DNA of 64,000 nt from Ornithinimicrobium sediminis (lineage in GTDB: Bacteria; Actinomycetota; Actinomycetes; Actinomycetales; Dermatophilaceae), in the NCBI RefSeq assembly GCF_021272345.1, contig NZ_JAJSDQ010000004.1:248001-312000 (forward strand). The letters run 5' to 3'. The translations under genes were made by a program, and so were the position numbers. A model generated the notes under the pieces. It did no database searches. It was not told the origin of the DNA and worked only from the letters and a program-made list of their open reading frames with translations. The first letter of the stretch is position 1; every line of letters begins with the position of its first letter. This document shows positions 45,723-55,282 of this stretch, piece after piece.

Positions 45723-47033
45723 ATGAGCTGGTCCTTCGCCACCCGTCAGATCCACGCCGGCCAGAGCCCCGACAGCGCCACCGGCGCACGCGCACTGCCG
45801 ATCTACCAGAGCACGTCGTTCGTCTTCGAGGACGCCGACCAGGCGGCCAACCGCTTCGCCCTGGCCGAGCTCGGCCCGATCTACACCCGCATCGGCAACC
45901 CCACCAACGAGGTGGTCGAGGCCCGCATCGCCGACCTCGAGGGTGGCGTCGGCGGGCTGCTGGTCGCCTCCGGGCAGTCGGCCGTCACGCTCTCCCTGCT
46001 CAACGTGGCCGAGGCAGGGGACCACATCGTCGCCTCCCCCAGCCTCTACGGCGGCACGCAGAACCTCTTCGAGCACACCCTGCCCAAGCTCGGCATCCAG
46101 GTGACCTTCGTCGACGACCCCGCCGACCCCCGGTCGTGGCGTGCCGCGACGACCGAGCGCACCAAGGCCTTCTTCGGCGAGACGCTGGCCAACCCCAGCA
46201 GCGACGTCCTCGACATCACCGCCGTCGCCGAGGTCGCGCACGAGGTCGGCGTGCCGCTGATCGTGGACAACACCGTGCCCACGCCCTACCTGTGCCGCCC
46301 GATCGAGCACGGCGCCGACATCGTGGTGCACTCCGCGACCAAGTTCCTCGGTGGTCACGGCACGGCCATCGGCGGCGTCATCGTGGACAGCGGCAACTTC
46401 GACTTCGCCCAGCACCCGGAGCGGTTCCCGGGCTTCAACACCCCGGACGCGAGCTACCACGGGCTGGTCTACGCCCGTGACCTCGGGGTGGGCGGCGCGC
46501 TGGGCGCCAACCTCGCCTACGTCCTCAAGGCGCGCGTCCAGCTGCTGCGCGACCTCGGCCCGGCCGCCGCGCCGTTCAACGCCTTCCTCATCGCCCAGGG
46601 CCTGGAGACGCTCTCGCTGCGGATCGAGCGGCACGTCGCCAACGCCGAGGCGGTCGCCGGCTGGCTGCTCGAGCACGCGCAGGTGCAGTCGGTGTCGTAT
46701 GCCGGGCTGCCGGGTCACCCGTCCCACGCCCGCGCCCAGCGCTACCTGCCCGCGGGCGCCGGAGCGGTGCTGGCCTTCGAGATCGACGGCGGCGCCGACG
46801 CGGGGCGCCGTTTCGTCTCCGCGCTGCAGCTGCACTCCCACGTGGCCAACATCGGCGACGTCCGGTCGCTGGTCATCCACCCTGCCTCGACCACGCACTC
46901 CCAGCTCAGCGAGAGCGCACAGCGGGCGGCCGGCGTGACCCCGGGCCTGGTCAGGCTGTCGGTGGGCCTGGAGCACGTCGACGACATCATCGCCGACCTG
47001 GAGGCCGGCTTCATCGCCGCCAAGGGCGCCTGA
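45723..47033 (+). CDS. metY: O-acetylhomoserine sulfhydrylase
   Basis: 436-aa PLP enzyme of the Cys/Met metabolism family, making homocysteine from O-acetylhomoserine and sulfide. PLP Lys207 lies in HSATKFLGGHGT. Other family marks are YTRIGNPTNEVVE, ASGQSAVTLSLL, DNTVPTPYLCRPIEHGAD (core DNTVPTP) and SSTTHSQ-like IHPASTTHSQL. Length (about 430) fits MetY rather than the shorter MetB/MetC. A Gly/Ala-ending tail completes the protein. Under SAM-IV riboswitch control; metX starts on its last base. Confidence 0.95.
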   Translation: MSWSFATRQIHAGQSPDSATGARALPIYQSTSFVFEDADQAANRFALAELGPIYTRIGNPTNEVVEARIADLEGGVGGLLVASGQSAVTLSLLNVAEAGDHIVASPSLYGGTQNLFEHTLPKLGIQVTFVDDPADPRSWRAATTERTKAFFGETLANPSSDVLDITAVAEVAHEVGVPLIVDNTVPTPYLCRPIEHGADIVVHSATKFLGGHGTAIGGVIVDSGNFDFAQHPERFPGFNTPDASYHGLVYARDLGVGGALGANLAYVLKARVQLLRDLGPAAAPFNAFLIAQGLETLSLRIERHVANAEAVAGWLLEHAQVQSVSYAGLPGHPSHARAQRYLPAGAGAVLAFEIDGGADAGRRFVSALQLHSHVANIGDVRSLVIHPASTTHSQLSESAQRAAGVTPGLVRLSVGLEHVDDIIADLEAGFIAAKGA

Positions 47034-48190
47034 TGGCCGAGCCGGCCCGACTCCTGGAGGGACCCGCCTCGCGTCTGTGCTCAGTGGTGGTGGGCAGCCT
47101 GGACACCGACGGTGGCGAGCACCTGCCCGAGGTCAGGATGTCCGTCCAGACGTGGGGCCGGCTCAACGAGGCGGGCGACAACGCGGTGCTGGTGCTGCAC
47201 GCCCTCACCGGCGACCCCCATGTCGTCGGTGAGGCGGGACCGGGACAACCGACCCCCGGGTGGTGGCCGGGGCTCATCGGGCCGGGCTGCCCGCTGGACA
47301 CCGAGGAGCTGTTCGTCGTGGCCCCCAACGTGCTCGGTGGGTGCCGCGGCAGCACCGGGCCGAGCACGCCGGCCGCCGACGGGCGGCCCTACGGGTCCAG
47401 CTTCCCCGTCCTCACCATCCGCGACCAGGTGCGCGCGGAGGCCGCGCTGGCCGACGCGCTCGGCATCCGCTCCTTCGCCGCGGTGGTCGGCGGCTCGATG
47501 GGCGGCATGCGCGCGCTCGAGTGGGCGGTGTCCTACCCAGGGCGGGTCCGCCGCTGCCTGGCCCTGGCCACGTGTGCGGTCGCGACGGCCGACCAGATCG
47601 CGTGGGCCACCCCCCAGCTGCACGCCATCCGCGGCGACGCAGGGTTCGCCGGTGGCGACTACTACCCGGGGCCGGGGCCGCGGGCGGGCCTGGAGGTCGC
47701 CCGCATGATCGCGCACACGACCTACCGTGCGGCCGAGGAGCTCCAGGACCGCTTCGGACCCGCACCCCAGCTGGGCGAGGAGCCCCTGCGGGGCGGACGG
47801 TATGCCGTGCAGTCCTACCTGCAGCACCACGGCCGCAAGCTGGTCCGCCGCTTCGACGCCAACTCCTACCTGGTGCTGACCGAGGCGATGAACAGCCACG
47901 ACATCGGCCGGGGCCGCGGCGGCGTCGAGGCGGCCCTTCGCCGCATCACCGCAGAGCTCACGGTGGCCGTCGTGGACAGCGACCGGCTCTTCACGCCCGC
48001 CGACGGTGCCGTCATCGCCCAGGCGCCGGCCTGCCGTGAGCTGGCGACGATCCACTCCCCCTACGGCCACGACGCCTTCCTCATCGAGACCGAGCAGGTC
48101 TTCGACGTCATCAGCCGGGCGCTGCAGGCCACTCCCCCGGCGGTGCGCGCCGCCACTCCCCGCAGCCTGCGACCCTCCGGTCTCTGGTGA
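47033..48190 (+). CDS. metX: homoserine O-acetyltransferase
   Basis: 385-aa alpha/beta-hydrolase-fold acyltransferase that activates homoserine for metY. Nucleophile Ser155 in VVGGSMGGM; Asp in VVDSDRLFTP; His in SPYGHDAFLIE. The substrate region NVLGGCRGSTGPS and the AVQSYLQHHGRKLVRRFDANSYL segment (core FDANSYL) are diagnostic. Start ATG overlaps the metY stop by one base (TGATG), so it is translationally coupled and shares the riboswitch. Acetyl versus succinyl donor cannot be fully settled from motifs; acetyl is usual in this phylum. Confidence 0.95.
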   Translation: MAEPARLLEGPASRLCSVVVGSLDTDGGEHLPEVRMSVQTWGRLNEAGDNAVLVLHALTGDPHVVGEAGPGQPTPGWWPGLIGPGCPLDTEELFVVAPNVLGGCRGSTGPSTPAADGRPYGSSFPVLTIRDQVRAEAALADALGIRSFAAVVGGSMGGMRALEWAVSYPGRVRRCLALATCAVATADQIAWATPQLHAIRGDAGFAGGDYYPGPGPRAGLEVARMIAHTTYRAAEELQDRFGPAPQLGEEPLRGGRYAVQSYLQHHGRKLVRRFDANSYLVLTEAMNSHDIGRGRGGVEAALRRITAELTVAVVDSDRLFTPADGAVIAQAPACRELATIHSPYGHDAFLIETEQVFDVISRALQATPPAVRAATPRSLRPSGLW

Positions 48191-48322
48191 CCTGCTCGCG
48201 GTGACCTGCGCGCACCTGGGTCGATGCGAACCCGGGGGCAACCACGGTGTCCTTCGCTGCGTCTGAGCCCGTGAGGGTCCTGCCACCTACGATGGTGGGA
48301 GACACCGGTGAAGGGAGTGGGG

Positions 48323-48769
48323 ATGGACTGGCTGCAGGAGACCCAGTGGCTCTGGTGGGTGGGCGCCGCACTGGTGCTGGGCCTCATCGAGATCGCCTCG
48401 CTCGACCTGGTGTTCACCATGCTCGCCCTGGCCGCCGTGGTCGCCGCCGTCGGTGCCGCCCTCGGTCTGAGCTTCCCCCTGCAGGTCATCCTCTTCGTCC
48501 TTGCCGCCCTGCTGTCGCTGGCCCTGCTGCGGCCCCTGCTGCTGCGCAAGCTGAAGCTCAGCGGCCCGGTCGTCCCGACCAACACCGACGCCAACGTCGG
48601 TCAGAGCGCCGAGGTGCTCGTCCCGGTGACCGACCGCAGCGGCATGGTGAAGCTGCGCGGTGAGCAGTGGACCGCACGCACCGAGACACCGGACGTGGAG
48701 CTCGAGGTCGGCCAGATCGTCCGGGTGGTCCGCATCGACGGCGCCACCGCCATCGTCACCGCCACCTGA
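48323..48769 (+). CDS. NfeD-like membrane protein
   Basis: 148-aa protein with three hydrophobic segments (about residues 10-75), then a C-terminal OB-fold-like NfeD domain (GQSAEVLVPVTDRSGMVKLRGEQWTART, core GMVKLRGEQW). The NfeD domain binds stomatin/QmcA-type SPFH proteins, and such a gene follows after 55 nt. AAGGGAG about 5 nt before ATG 48323 sets the start; the earlier GTG at 48308 lacks a site. No serine-protease (ClpP-like) domain is present, so it is the short NfeD form. Confidence 0.88.
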   Translation: MDWLQETQWLWWVGAALVLGLIEIASLDLVFTMLALAAVVAAVGAALGLSFPLQVILFVLAALLSLALLRPLLLRKLKLSGPVVPTNTDANVGQSAEVLVPVTDRSGMVKLRGEQWTARTETPDVELEVGQIVRVVRIDGATAIVTAT

Positions 48770-48824
48770 GACCCCGACCCGGCGACCGCCACCCCAGATC
48801 CGCTGCACCGACGAAAGGCACGAC

Positions 48825-49922
48825 ATGCCGGACCCACAGACCATCGCTCTCTACCTCGTCCTTTTCCTCCTGGTCCTGTTCGTGGCCACAGCCATCGCCC
48901 GCGCGGTGCGCATCGTGCCGCAGGCGACCGCTGTCATCGTGGAGCGGCTCGGTCGCTACAGCCGCACCCTGGACGCGGGGCTGCACATCCTCATCCCCTT
49001 CGTCGACAAGGCACGGGCCACCGTCGACCTGCGCGAGCAGGTCGTCTCCTTCCCGCCGCAGCCGGTGATCACCAGCGACAACCTGGTCGTCTCGATCGAC
49101 ACCGTCATCTACTTCCAGCCCACCGACCCCAAGGCGGCGACCTACGAGATCGCCAACTACATCCAGGGCATCGAGCAGCTCACCGTCACCACGCTGCGCA
49201 ACGTCATCGGCTCGCTGGACCTGGAGCAGACCCTGACCAGCCGTGACCAGATCAACGGCCAGCTGCGCGGCGTCCTCGACGACGCCACCGGCCGCTGGGG
49301 CATCCGCGTGAACCGGGTCGAGCTCAAGGCCATCGACCCGCCCGCCAGCGTGCAGGACTCGATGGAGAAGCAGATGCGCGCCGAGCGTGACCGCCGCGCC
49401 ACCATCCTCAACGCCGAGGGCGTCAAGCAGTCGCAGATCCTCACCGCAGAGGGTGAGAAGCAGGCCCAGATCCTGCGCGCCGAGGGCACCGCCCAGGCCG
49501 CGATCCTCGAGGCACAGGGTGAGGCCCGCGCGATCCTGCAGGTCTTCGACGCCATCCACAAGGGCAACCCCGACAGCAAGCTGCTGGCCTACCAGTACCT
49601 CCAGATGCTGCCGCAGATCGCCCAGGGCGAGTCCAACAAGATGTGGATCGTGCCGACGGAGCTGACCAAGGCCCTCAGCGGCATCGGCAACGCCCTCGGG
49701 GGCGACACCTCGGGCGGGTCCTCCCTCGACGGCCCGGCCGGCAGCGTGAGCCCGGACGCGCACGGCGAGGGGTCCGACCTGGACATCAAGGTGGACGAGC
49801 CGCAGCTCGAGGACCCCAACGAGGCGCTGCGCCGCGCCCGGCAGGAGGCTGCTGACGCCACGGCCGAGGCCGAGCGGACGACCGCGACCACCCGCGGTGC
49901 CCGTCCCCCGCGGGAGGGCTGA
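48825..49922 (+). CDS. SPFH/stomatin-like protein (QmcA-type)
   Basis: 365-aa protein: one N-terminal membrane helix (about 6-28), SPFH domain (VPQATAVIVERLGRYSRTLDAGLHILIPFVD pattern, core VERLGRY), an Ala/Glu-rich heptad region at 200-260 (ILNAEGVKQSQILTAEGEKQAQILRAEGTAQAAILEAQGEA, core EGEKQAQILRAEG) and an acidic C-terminus. This is the QmcA/stomatin type, partner of NfeD. GAAAGG precedes the ATG. Third SPFH gene in the window; unlike the pair at 17578 it has the classical AEG repeats. Confidence 0.92.
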   Translation: MPDPQTIALYLVLFLLVLFVATAIARAVRIVPQATAVIVERLGRYSRTLDAGLHILIPFVDKARATVDLREQVVSFPPQPVITSDNLVVSIDTVIYFQPTDPKAATYEIANYIQGIEQLTVTTLRNVIGSLDLEQTLTSRDQINGQLRGVLDDATGRWGIRVNRVELKAIDPPASVQDSMEKQMRAERDRRATILNAEGVKQSQILTAEGEKQAQILRAEGTAQAAILEAQGEARAILQVFDAIHKGNPDSKLLAYQYLQMLPQIAQGESNKMWIVPTELTKALSGIGNALGGDTSGGSSLDGPAGSVSPDAHGEGSDLDIKVDEPQLEDPNEALRRARQEAADATAEAERTTATTRGARPPREG

Positions 49923-49929
49923 GCCGCAG

Positions 49930-51135
49930 GTGCTCATCCGTGGCTGCCGCCCCTGGGGGGCGGCGCTGTCCGACGTGCAGGTGAGCGACGGTGTCATCAC
50001 CGAGGTGACAGCGCACGACCCGGCCGCGCCGGCACAGGAGGACGAGCTCGACGGCCGCGGCCGGCTGATCCTGCCGACGTTCGCCGACGTGCACGTGCAT
50101 CTCGACTCCACCCGGCTGGGGCTGCCCTTCCGGCCGCACACCGGCGGCTCCGGGGTGTGGGAGATGATGCTCAACGACCGTGCGCACTGGCGCGAGGCCG
50201 AGGTCGGGATCGTCGAGCGGGTGGCCCACACACTCGGGGCGATGGTCGCCCGGGGCACGACCCGGGTGCGCAGCTTCGCCCAGGTGGACGTGGACTGCGG
50301 GCTGGAGCGGCTGGAGGCCGTGCTGGCTGCGCGCGAGACGCACCGGCGCCGGGCGGAGGTCCAGGTGATCGCCTTCCCCCAGGCCGGGCTGCTGCGCGAG
50401 GAGGGCTCCGCGCAGGTGCTGGAGGACGCGCTGCGCGCCGGGGCCGACGTCGTGGGTGGCATCGACCCGTGCGCCCTCGACCGCGACCCGGTGCGCCACC
50501 TCGACATCGTCTTCGGCCTGGCCGAGCGGTACCAGCGGCCGGTGGACATCCACCTGCACGAGCCCGGCGAGCTCGGCCGCTTCAGCGCCTCGCTCGTCCT
50601 CGAGCGCACCCGGGCCCTCGGCATGCAGGGCAACGTGCTCCTCTCACACGGCTACGGGCTCTGGGACGGCACCGAGTCGCAGACGCGCGCCCTGGTCGAG
50701 GACCTCGCCGAGGCCGACGTGGCAACGGCCACGGTCGCACCCGGTGGAGGGCGCGGCATACCGCTCGTGCAGCTCACCGAGGCCGGGGTGCGGGTGGGGC
50801 TGGGCGAGGACGGCCAGCGTGACTACTGGTCGCCCTACGGCAACGCCGACATGCTGGACCGCACCTGGCAGCTCGCCTTCACCAGCGGCTTCCGGGCCGA
50901 CGTGCTCGTCGAGCACTGCGTCGCGGTCGCGACTGCCGGCGGCGCCGCCGTCATGGACCGCGCGCGGCCGCGGCCCGCCTCGGTCGACGACCGGCCCGGC
51001 CTGGAGGTGGGCGCCGACGCGCACCTCACGCTGCTTCCCGGGGACACGGTGACCTCGGCGGTGATGGACCGGCCGCAGGACCGGACGGTCATCCACGCCG
51101 GCCGGGTCGTGGCCGAGGGCCTCGAGCTGGTCTGA
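49930..51135 (+). CDS. amidohydrolase family protein, cytosine deaminase-like
   Basis: 401-aa metal-dependent hydrolase. Metal ligands are His-His in FADVHVHLDS, His in VDIHLHEPGE, His in VLLSHGYGL and Asp in GLGEDGQRDYWSPYGNADML (core LGEDGQRD). Resembles cytosine/creatinine-type deaminases, including N-isopropylammelide hydrolases. GTG 49930 is 7 nt after the upstream stop and follows GGAGGG at about 13 nt; the GTG at 49897 would overlap the SPFH gene by 26 bp. Its tie to the NfeD-SPFH pair is positional only. Confidence 0.85.
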   Translation: MLIRGCRPWGAALSDVQVSDGVITEVTAHDPAAPAQEDELDGRGRLILPTFADVHVHLDSTRLGLPFRPHTGGSGVWEMMLNDRAHWREAEVGIVERVAHTLGAMVARGTTRVRSFAQVDVDCGLERLEAVLAARETHRRRAEVQVIAFPQAGLLREEGSAQVLEDALRAGADVVGGIDPCALDRDPVRHLDIVFGLAERYQRPVDIHLHEPGELGRFSASLVLERTRALGMQGNVLLSHGYGLWDGTESQTRALVEDLAEADVATATVAPGGGRGIPLVQLTEAGVRVGLGEDGQRDYWSPYGNADMLDRTWQLAFTSGFRADVLVEHCVAVATAGGAAVMDRARPRPASVDDRPGLEVGADAHLTLLPGDTVTSAVMDRPQDRTVIHAGRVVAEGLELV

Positions 51136-51142
51136 CGGCCGC

Positions 51143-51679
51143 TCAGGCGAGGTCGAGCTGGGCGAGCACCACGCGGGCGATCCGGGCCGGCGGGTTCACC
51201 ACGTCCTGCACCATCCCGGCCTCGTCCGCGCCGAGTGGCTCCAGGGTGTCCAGCTGCGACTCCAGCAGCGACGGCGGCATGAAGTGCTCGCGCCCCTGCA
51301 TCCGCTCCATGAGCAGGTTCTTGTCACCGTGCAGGTGCACGAAGAAGGTGCCGTCACCGCCCTTGCGGAGGATGTCGCGGTAGACCCGCCGCAGCGCCGA
51401 GCAGGTGAGCACCGTCGACTCACCGCGCGCATGGTGCTCGGCCGTCCAGTCCGCCAGGATGTGCAGCCACGGCCACCGGTCCTCGTCCATCAGCGGGCGC
51501 CCGCTGGCCATCTTGTCCAGGTTGGCCTGGGGGTGGTAGTCGTCGCCCTCGGCGAACGGCCAGCCCAGGCGGTCCGCCAGCTCGCGGGCCACGGTGCTCT
51601 TGCCGCAGCCGGACACCCCCATCACCACCAGGTGCACGGGCGGGTCGGGGAAGGGAACGGTGGGGGTCATCCCGGTCAT
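51143..51679 (-). CDS. gntK: gluconokinase
   Basis: 178-aa kinase phosphorylating gluconate to 6-phosphogluconate. Walker A GVSGCGKST is at residues 21-29; gluconokinase-specific features are GDDYHPQANLDKMASGRPLMDEDRWPWL (core GDDYHP and DRWPWL) and CSALRRVYRDILR. ATG 51679 overlaps the permease stop as ATGA; a second ATG three codons later is possible. With gntP it forms a complete uptake and activation unit; 6-phosphogluconate then enters the pentose phosphate pathway. Confidence 0.95.
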   Translation of the reverse strand: MTGMTPTVPFPDPPVHLVVMGVSGCGKSTVARELADRLGWPFAEGDDYHPQANLDKMASGRPLMDEDRWPWLHILADWTAEHHARGESTVLTCSALRRVYRDILRKGGDGTFFVHLHGDKNLLMERMQGREHFMPPSLLESQLDTLEPLGADEAGMVQDVVNPPARIARVVLAQLDLA

Positions 51680-53094
51680 GGCACCACGAACCAGAGCAGC
51701 ACGGCAAGGGCGAAGATGGCCAGACCCAGGGTGGTCTCCATGACGGTCCAGGTCTTGAGGGTGGTCTTGACGTCCATCCCGAAGAACCGGCTGACCAGCC
51801 AGAAGCCGGAGTCGTTGACGTGCGAGAGCACCGTGGAGCCGGCAGCGATCGCGAGCACCAGGCACACGACCTTGAGGTCGGACAGGTCGGCGGCGACCAC
51901 GGCGGTCGACAGCAGGCCCGAGGCGGTGACCAGGGCGACCGTGGCCGACCCCTGCGCCACCCTGAGGATCGTGGCGATGAGGAAGGCCGAGACGATGAGC
52001 GGGAGGCCCAGGTCGGCCAGGCTCTCCTCCAGGGCGGCACCGATGCCGCTCTGCCGCAGCACCCCGCCGAACATCCCTCCGGCGCCGGTGATGAGCACGA
52101 CCGCCGCGATGGGTGCCAGCGCGTCGTTGAGGATGCCCTCGACGGTGGCCAGTGAGCGGCCTCGCCTGCCGAGGGTGTAGCTCGCCACCAGCACGGTGAT
52201 GAGCAGCGCGACCGGGGTCTGCCCGACCAGGATCAGCACGTCGGCCCAGCCCGCGTCCTCCGCGACCGTGCCGACGGTGCGCAGGGTCGTCAGGGTGGTG
52301 TTGAGAGCGATAAGGACCAGGGGCAGCAGCAGGATCGCCAGCACGGAGCCGAAGCTCGGCGGGGTGGCCTCCCGCGGCCGGCCGTCCGGCCCGTCGTCGA
52401 GCTCGACCGGGTCACCGCCGGACATGCCGGCGAGCATGCTCTCGCGGATCGGCACGTCGATCTTGCCTGCGTAGGCCTTGACGAACAGGTAGACCCCGAC
52501 ATACCAGCTGACGAAGGCCACCGGCACGCCGACGAGCAGCGTGAGACCGACCGAGCCGCCCAGCTCGGTGGCGGCGGTGACCGGCCCGGGGTGCGGCGGC
52601 ACGATCGCGTGCATGGCGGCGAAGGCACCCGCCGCGGGCAGCGCGTAGAGCAGCAGCGACCCGCCGAAGCGTCGCGCCACCGAGAAGATGATGGGCAGGA
52701 AGACGACCAGACCGGCGTCGAAGAAGATCGGGAAGCCGAAGAGCAGCGCCGCGACGCCGAGCGCGAAGGGCGCACGCTTCTCGCCGAACCGGGCGATGAG
52801 GGTGTCGGCGAGCACCTGCGCACCGCCGGTCACCTCGAGCAGCCGGCCGATCATGGCCCCGAGCCCCACGAGCAGGGCCACCTGGCCCAGCGTCGACCCG
52901 AAGGCCCCGATCGCGACACCCGGCACGTCCGCGAGCGGGATGCCCGCGACGACGGCGGTGACGAAGCTGATCAGGATGAGCGCGACGAACGCGTGCATCC
53001 GCACGACGATGATGAGCACCAGCAGCAGCGCCACGGCTGCCGCAGCGATGGTGAGCAGTGTTCCGGCACCGTATGCCGGGTCGATGGCTTCCAT
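51676..53094 (-). CDS. gntP: gluconate:H+ symporter
   Basis: 472-aa permease of the GntP family with about 13 hydrophobic segments. Family motifs are GLGAMIGRLLEVTGGAQVLA, FGFPIFFDAGLVVFLPI (core PIFFDAG), PPHPGPVTAA and SHVNDSGFWLVSRFFG. It imports gluconate and possibly related aldonates. GGGAGGG lies 4-6 nt before the ATG. The gluconokinase gene overlaps its 3' end, so both are made together. No GntR regulator is adjacent within the window; control is unknown. Confidence 0.94.
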   Translation of the reverse strand: MEAIDPAYGAGTLLTIAAAAVALLLVLIIVVRMHAFVALILISFVTAVVAGIPLADVPGVAIGAFGSTLGQVALLVGLGAMIGRLLEVTGGAQVLADTLIARFGEKRAPFALGVAALLFGFPIFFDAGLVVFLPIIFSVARRFGGSLLLYALPAAGAFAAMHAIVPPHPGPVTAATELGGSVGLTLLVGVPVAFVSWYVGVYLFVKAYAGKIDVPIRESMLAGMSGGDPVELDDGPDGRPREATPPSFGSVLAILLLPLVLIALNTTLTTLRTVGTVAEDAGWADVLILVGQTPVALLITVLVASYTLGRRGRSLATVEGILNDALAPIAAVVLITGAGGMFGGVLRQSGIGAALEESLADLGLPLIVSAFLIATILRVAQGSATVALVTASGLLSTAVVAADLSDLKVVCLVLAIAAGSTVLSHVNDSGFWLVSRFFGMDVKTTLKTWTVMETTLGLAIFALAVLLWFVVP

Positions 53095-53363
53095 GGGCCC
53101 TCCCTGTCCCTGAGAGCCCCTGGGCGAGCCCCCGACTGTTGCCAACGTAGTGGCGCGGGGCAGGTCCTGCAGTCCGAGACCGGTCGGCGGGCGTGCCCGC
53201 CTCCACCACCCCCATCTCCGCCATCGGAACGAGACCTGCGACGACGCGGCTCCGCGGCCGGCCACGCACGCCCCCTACGCTGTTCACTGCAGGAACGTAC
53301 GGTGCCGCACCCCGCTGCCGTAGTCTCGCTCCCCAGATCGCCTGACACCCTCCCAGGAGAGCC

Positions 53364-54611
53364 ATGACCGCCTCGACCTCCGAGCCCGACTTCGACGTCG
53401 TCCTGCTCGGCACCGACATCGGCATCTACGCCCTCGCACGTGCCTTCCACGAGCGCTACGGCCTCACCAGCACCGTGATCTCCCGGGTGGTGGCCGGGCC
53501 GATCAACTGGTCCTCGTTCATCGAGACGGTCGAGCTGGGCGAGGACGCGCAGCGGGCGGACACGCTGGCCGCGCTGGAGCGCGTCGGCGCCGAGCGCAAG
53601 GCCGCCGGCCGCACCACCCTGCTGCTGTCCAACGCCGACTCGTTCAGCCGCATGCTCAGCGAGCAGGCCGAGTGGCTCTCGCAGTGGTACGTCGTGCCCG
53701 CCGTCGACGGTCCGGTGCTGGACATGATCGCGGACAAGATCGAGTTCGGCCGGGTCTGCGAGGAGCTCGGCATCCCCGTCCCGCGCACCCTCGTGCAGGA
53801 CTTCGGCACGGCCGACGACCCCGGCTGGACCCCCGACACCGTCGACCTCACGTTCCCCGTGGTGGCCAAGCCCGCGGTCGGCGCGGCCTACGAGGGCCTG
53901 CGCTTCGAGGGCAAGAACAAGATCTACAAGGTGGACACCCCCGAGGAGCTGCTGGACATCTTCGCGCGGGTGCGCCGCGCCGGCTTCCGCGACCGCTTCG
54001 TGGTGCAGGAGCTCATCCCCGGCGACGACACCGCGATGCGCAGCATCACGGCCTACGTCGACCAGCGAGGCGAGGTCACCCTCCTGGCCACCGCCCAGGT
54101 GCTGCTCCAGGAGCACCAGCCCCTGGCGATCGGCAACCCCGCCGCGATGGTGACCACCCCCTACCCCGACCTCATGGAGCAGGCGGCGCGCCTGCTCCAG
54201 CACGTCGGCTACCGGGGCTTCGCCAACTTCGACGTCAAGGTCGACCCGCGTGACGGCGTCGCCAAGTTCTTCGAGGTCAACCCCCGCATCGGCCGCAACA
54301 ACTACTACGTGACCGCGGCCGGGGCCAACGTGGCCGAGTTCATCACCGGTGACCTCATCCAGGGCCGGGAGCTGGACCAGGTCGTCGTGCGCAACGAGAT
54401 CCTCTACTCGGTGCTGCCGATGTTCCTCCTGCGCCGCTACCTCAGCCCCGAGCTGAAGACCCTGGTCAAGAAGGTCACCCGCAAGGGGGTCTTCCACCCG
54501 CTGGTCACCCACGACTCCCTCAAGCGCAAGGCCTATGTCGCTGCGGCCAAGGCCAACTACGTGAAGAAGTACGCGACGTACTACCCGCGGCCCACGGACT
54601 CGGGCTTCTGA
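53364..54611 (+). CDS. ATP-grasp carboxylate-amine ligase, D-aspartate-ligase-like
   Basis: 415-aa ATP-grasp enzyme. An N-terminal Rossmann-like domain (VVLLGTDIGIYALARAFHERYG) precedes the ATP-grasp core: ADKIEFGRVCEELGIPVP, FPVVAKPAVGAAYEG, VQELIPGDDTAM, and metal-binding FFEVNPRIGRNNYYVT. It resembles ligases that add D-Asp or another amino acid to the peptidoglycan stem peptide, so a role in cross-bridge formation is possible but unproven. AGGAG 5 nt before the ATG. Convergent with the YigZ gene, stops directly adjacent. Confidence 0.82.
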   Translation: MTASTSEPDFDVVLLGTDIGIYALARAFHERYGLTSTVISRVVAGPINWSSFIETVELGEDAQRADTLAALERVGAERKAAGRTTLLLSNADSFSRMLSEQAEWLSQWYVVPAVDGPVLDMIADKIEFGRVCEELGIPVPRTLVQDFGTADDPGWTPDTVDLTFPVVAKPAVGAAYEGLRFEGKNKIYKVDTPEELLDIFARVRRAGFRDRFVVQELIPGDDTAMRSITAYVDQRGEVTLLATAQVLLQEHQPLAIGNPAAMVTTPYPDLMEQAARLLQHVGYRGFANFDVKVDPRDGVAKFFEVNPRIGRNNYYVTAAGANVAEFITGDLIQGRELDQVVVRNEILYSVLPMFLLRRYLSPELKTLVKKVTRKGVFHPLVTHDSLKRKAYVAAAKANYVKKYATYYPRPTDSGF

Positions 54612-55247
54612 TCAGTCCGGCAGGTCCACCCAGTCGGTCCCGGTGACGGAGCAGCGCGCCTGTCCGGAGGTGAGGGCCGCCACGGAGGCCTCCAGCGCGG
54701 CCACCTCGGTCTGCGCAGCAGCCAGGCGGAGGGTGACCTCGGCTGCGTAGTCGACACCGTGCACCGTGGTGCCCCGCGCCCGCAGGTCGTGCTCCAGCCG
54801 GCCCGCGGCCTCGTGGCCCACGACCACCTCGAGCAGCACGACCGGGGTACGCCGCACGACGCGGGCCTCCGCGACGGCCGCCCTCACGGCTCCCCCGTAG
54901 GCCCGCACCAGGCCTCCGGTGCCCAGGAGCACACCGCCGAACCAGCGGCTCACGACGGCGACGACGTCGCTCAGGCCTGCTCCGTCCAGCACCTCGAGCA
55001 TCGGCATACCGGCCGTGCCGCCCGGCTCACCGTCGTCACTGGAGCGTCGCACCGTGCCACCGGGGCCCAGCAGGAACGCCGAGCAGTGGTGTCCGGCGTC
55101 CCCGTGCCGGGCGCGCGCCGCCTCGACGACGCCCCAGGCGGACGCCTCGGTGCGCACGGGCTCGAGACGGCACACGAACACCGAGCGTCGCTCCTCGGTG
55201 CGCACCTCCACCGGCCGGGCCGGCGTCCGGTAGCTCTCGGGGGCCAT
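54612..55247 (-). CDS. YigZ/IMPACT family protein
   Basis: 211-aa protein of the YigZ/IMPACT family. The N-terminal IMPACT domain contains HHCSAFLLG, SDDGEPGGTAGMPMLEVL and VSRWFGGVLLGTGGLVRAYG, the signature loop. A smaller C-terminal domain (DUF1949-like) follows. Function is not settled; eukaryotic IMPACT relates to translation control. ATG 55247 follows TAGGCT by 6 nt. It is divergent from copC with only 35 bp between start codons, so both messages must be leaderless or nearly so and the two -35 regions lie in each other's coding sequence. Confidence 0.92.
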   Translation of the reverse strand: MAPESYRTPARPVEVRTEERRSVFVCRLEPVRTEASAWGVVEAARARHGDAGHHCSAFLLGPGGTVRRSSDDGEPGGTAGMPMLEVLDGAGLSDVVAVVSRWFGGVLLGTGGLVRAYGGAVRAAVAEARVVRRTPVVLLEVVVGHEAAGRLEHDLRARGTTVHGVDYAAEVTLRLAAAQTEVAALEASVAALTSGQARCSVTGTDWVDLPD

Positions 55248-55282
55248 CGCAGGAGCCTACGGCGCGTTCCTAGACTGGCGGT

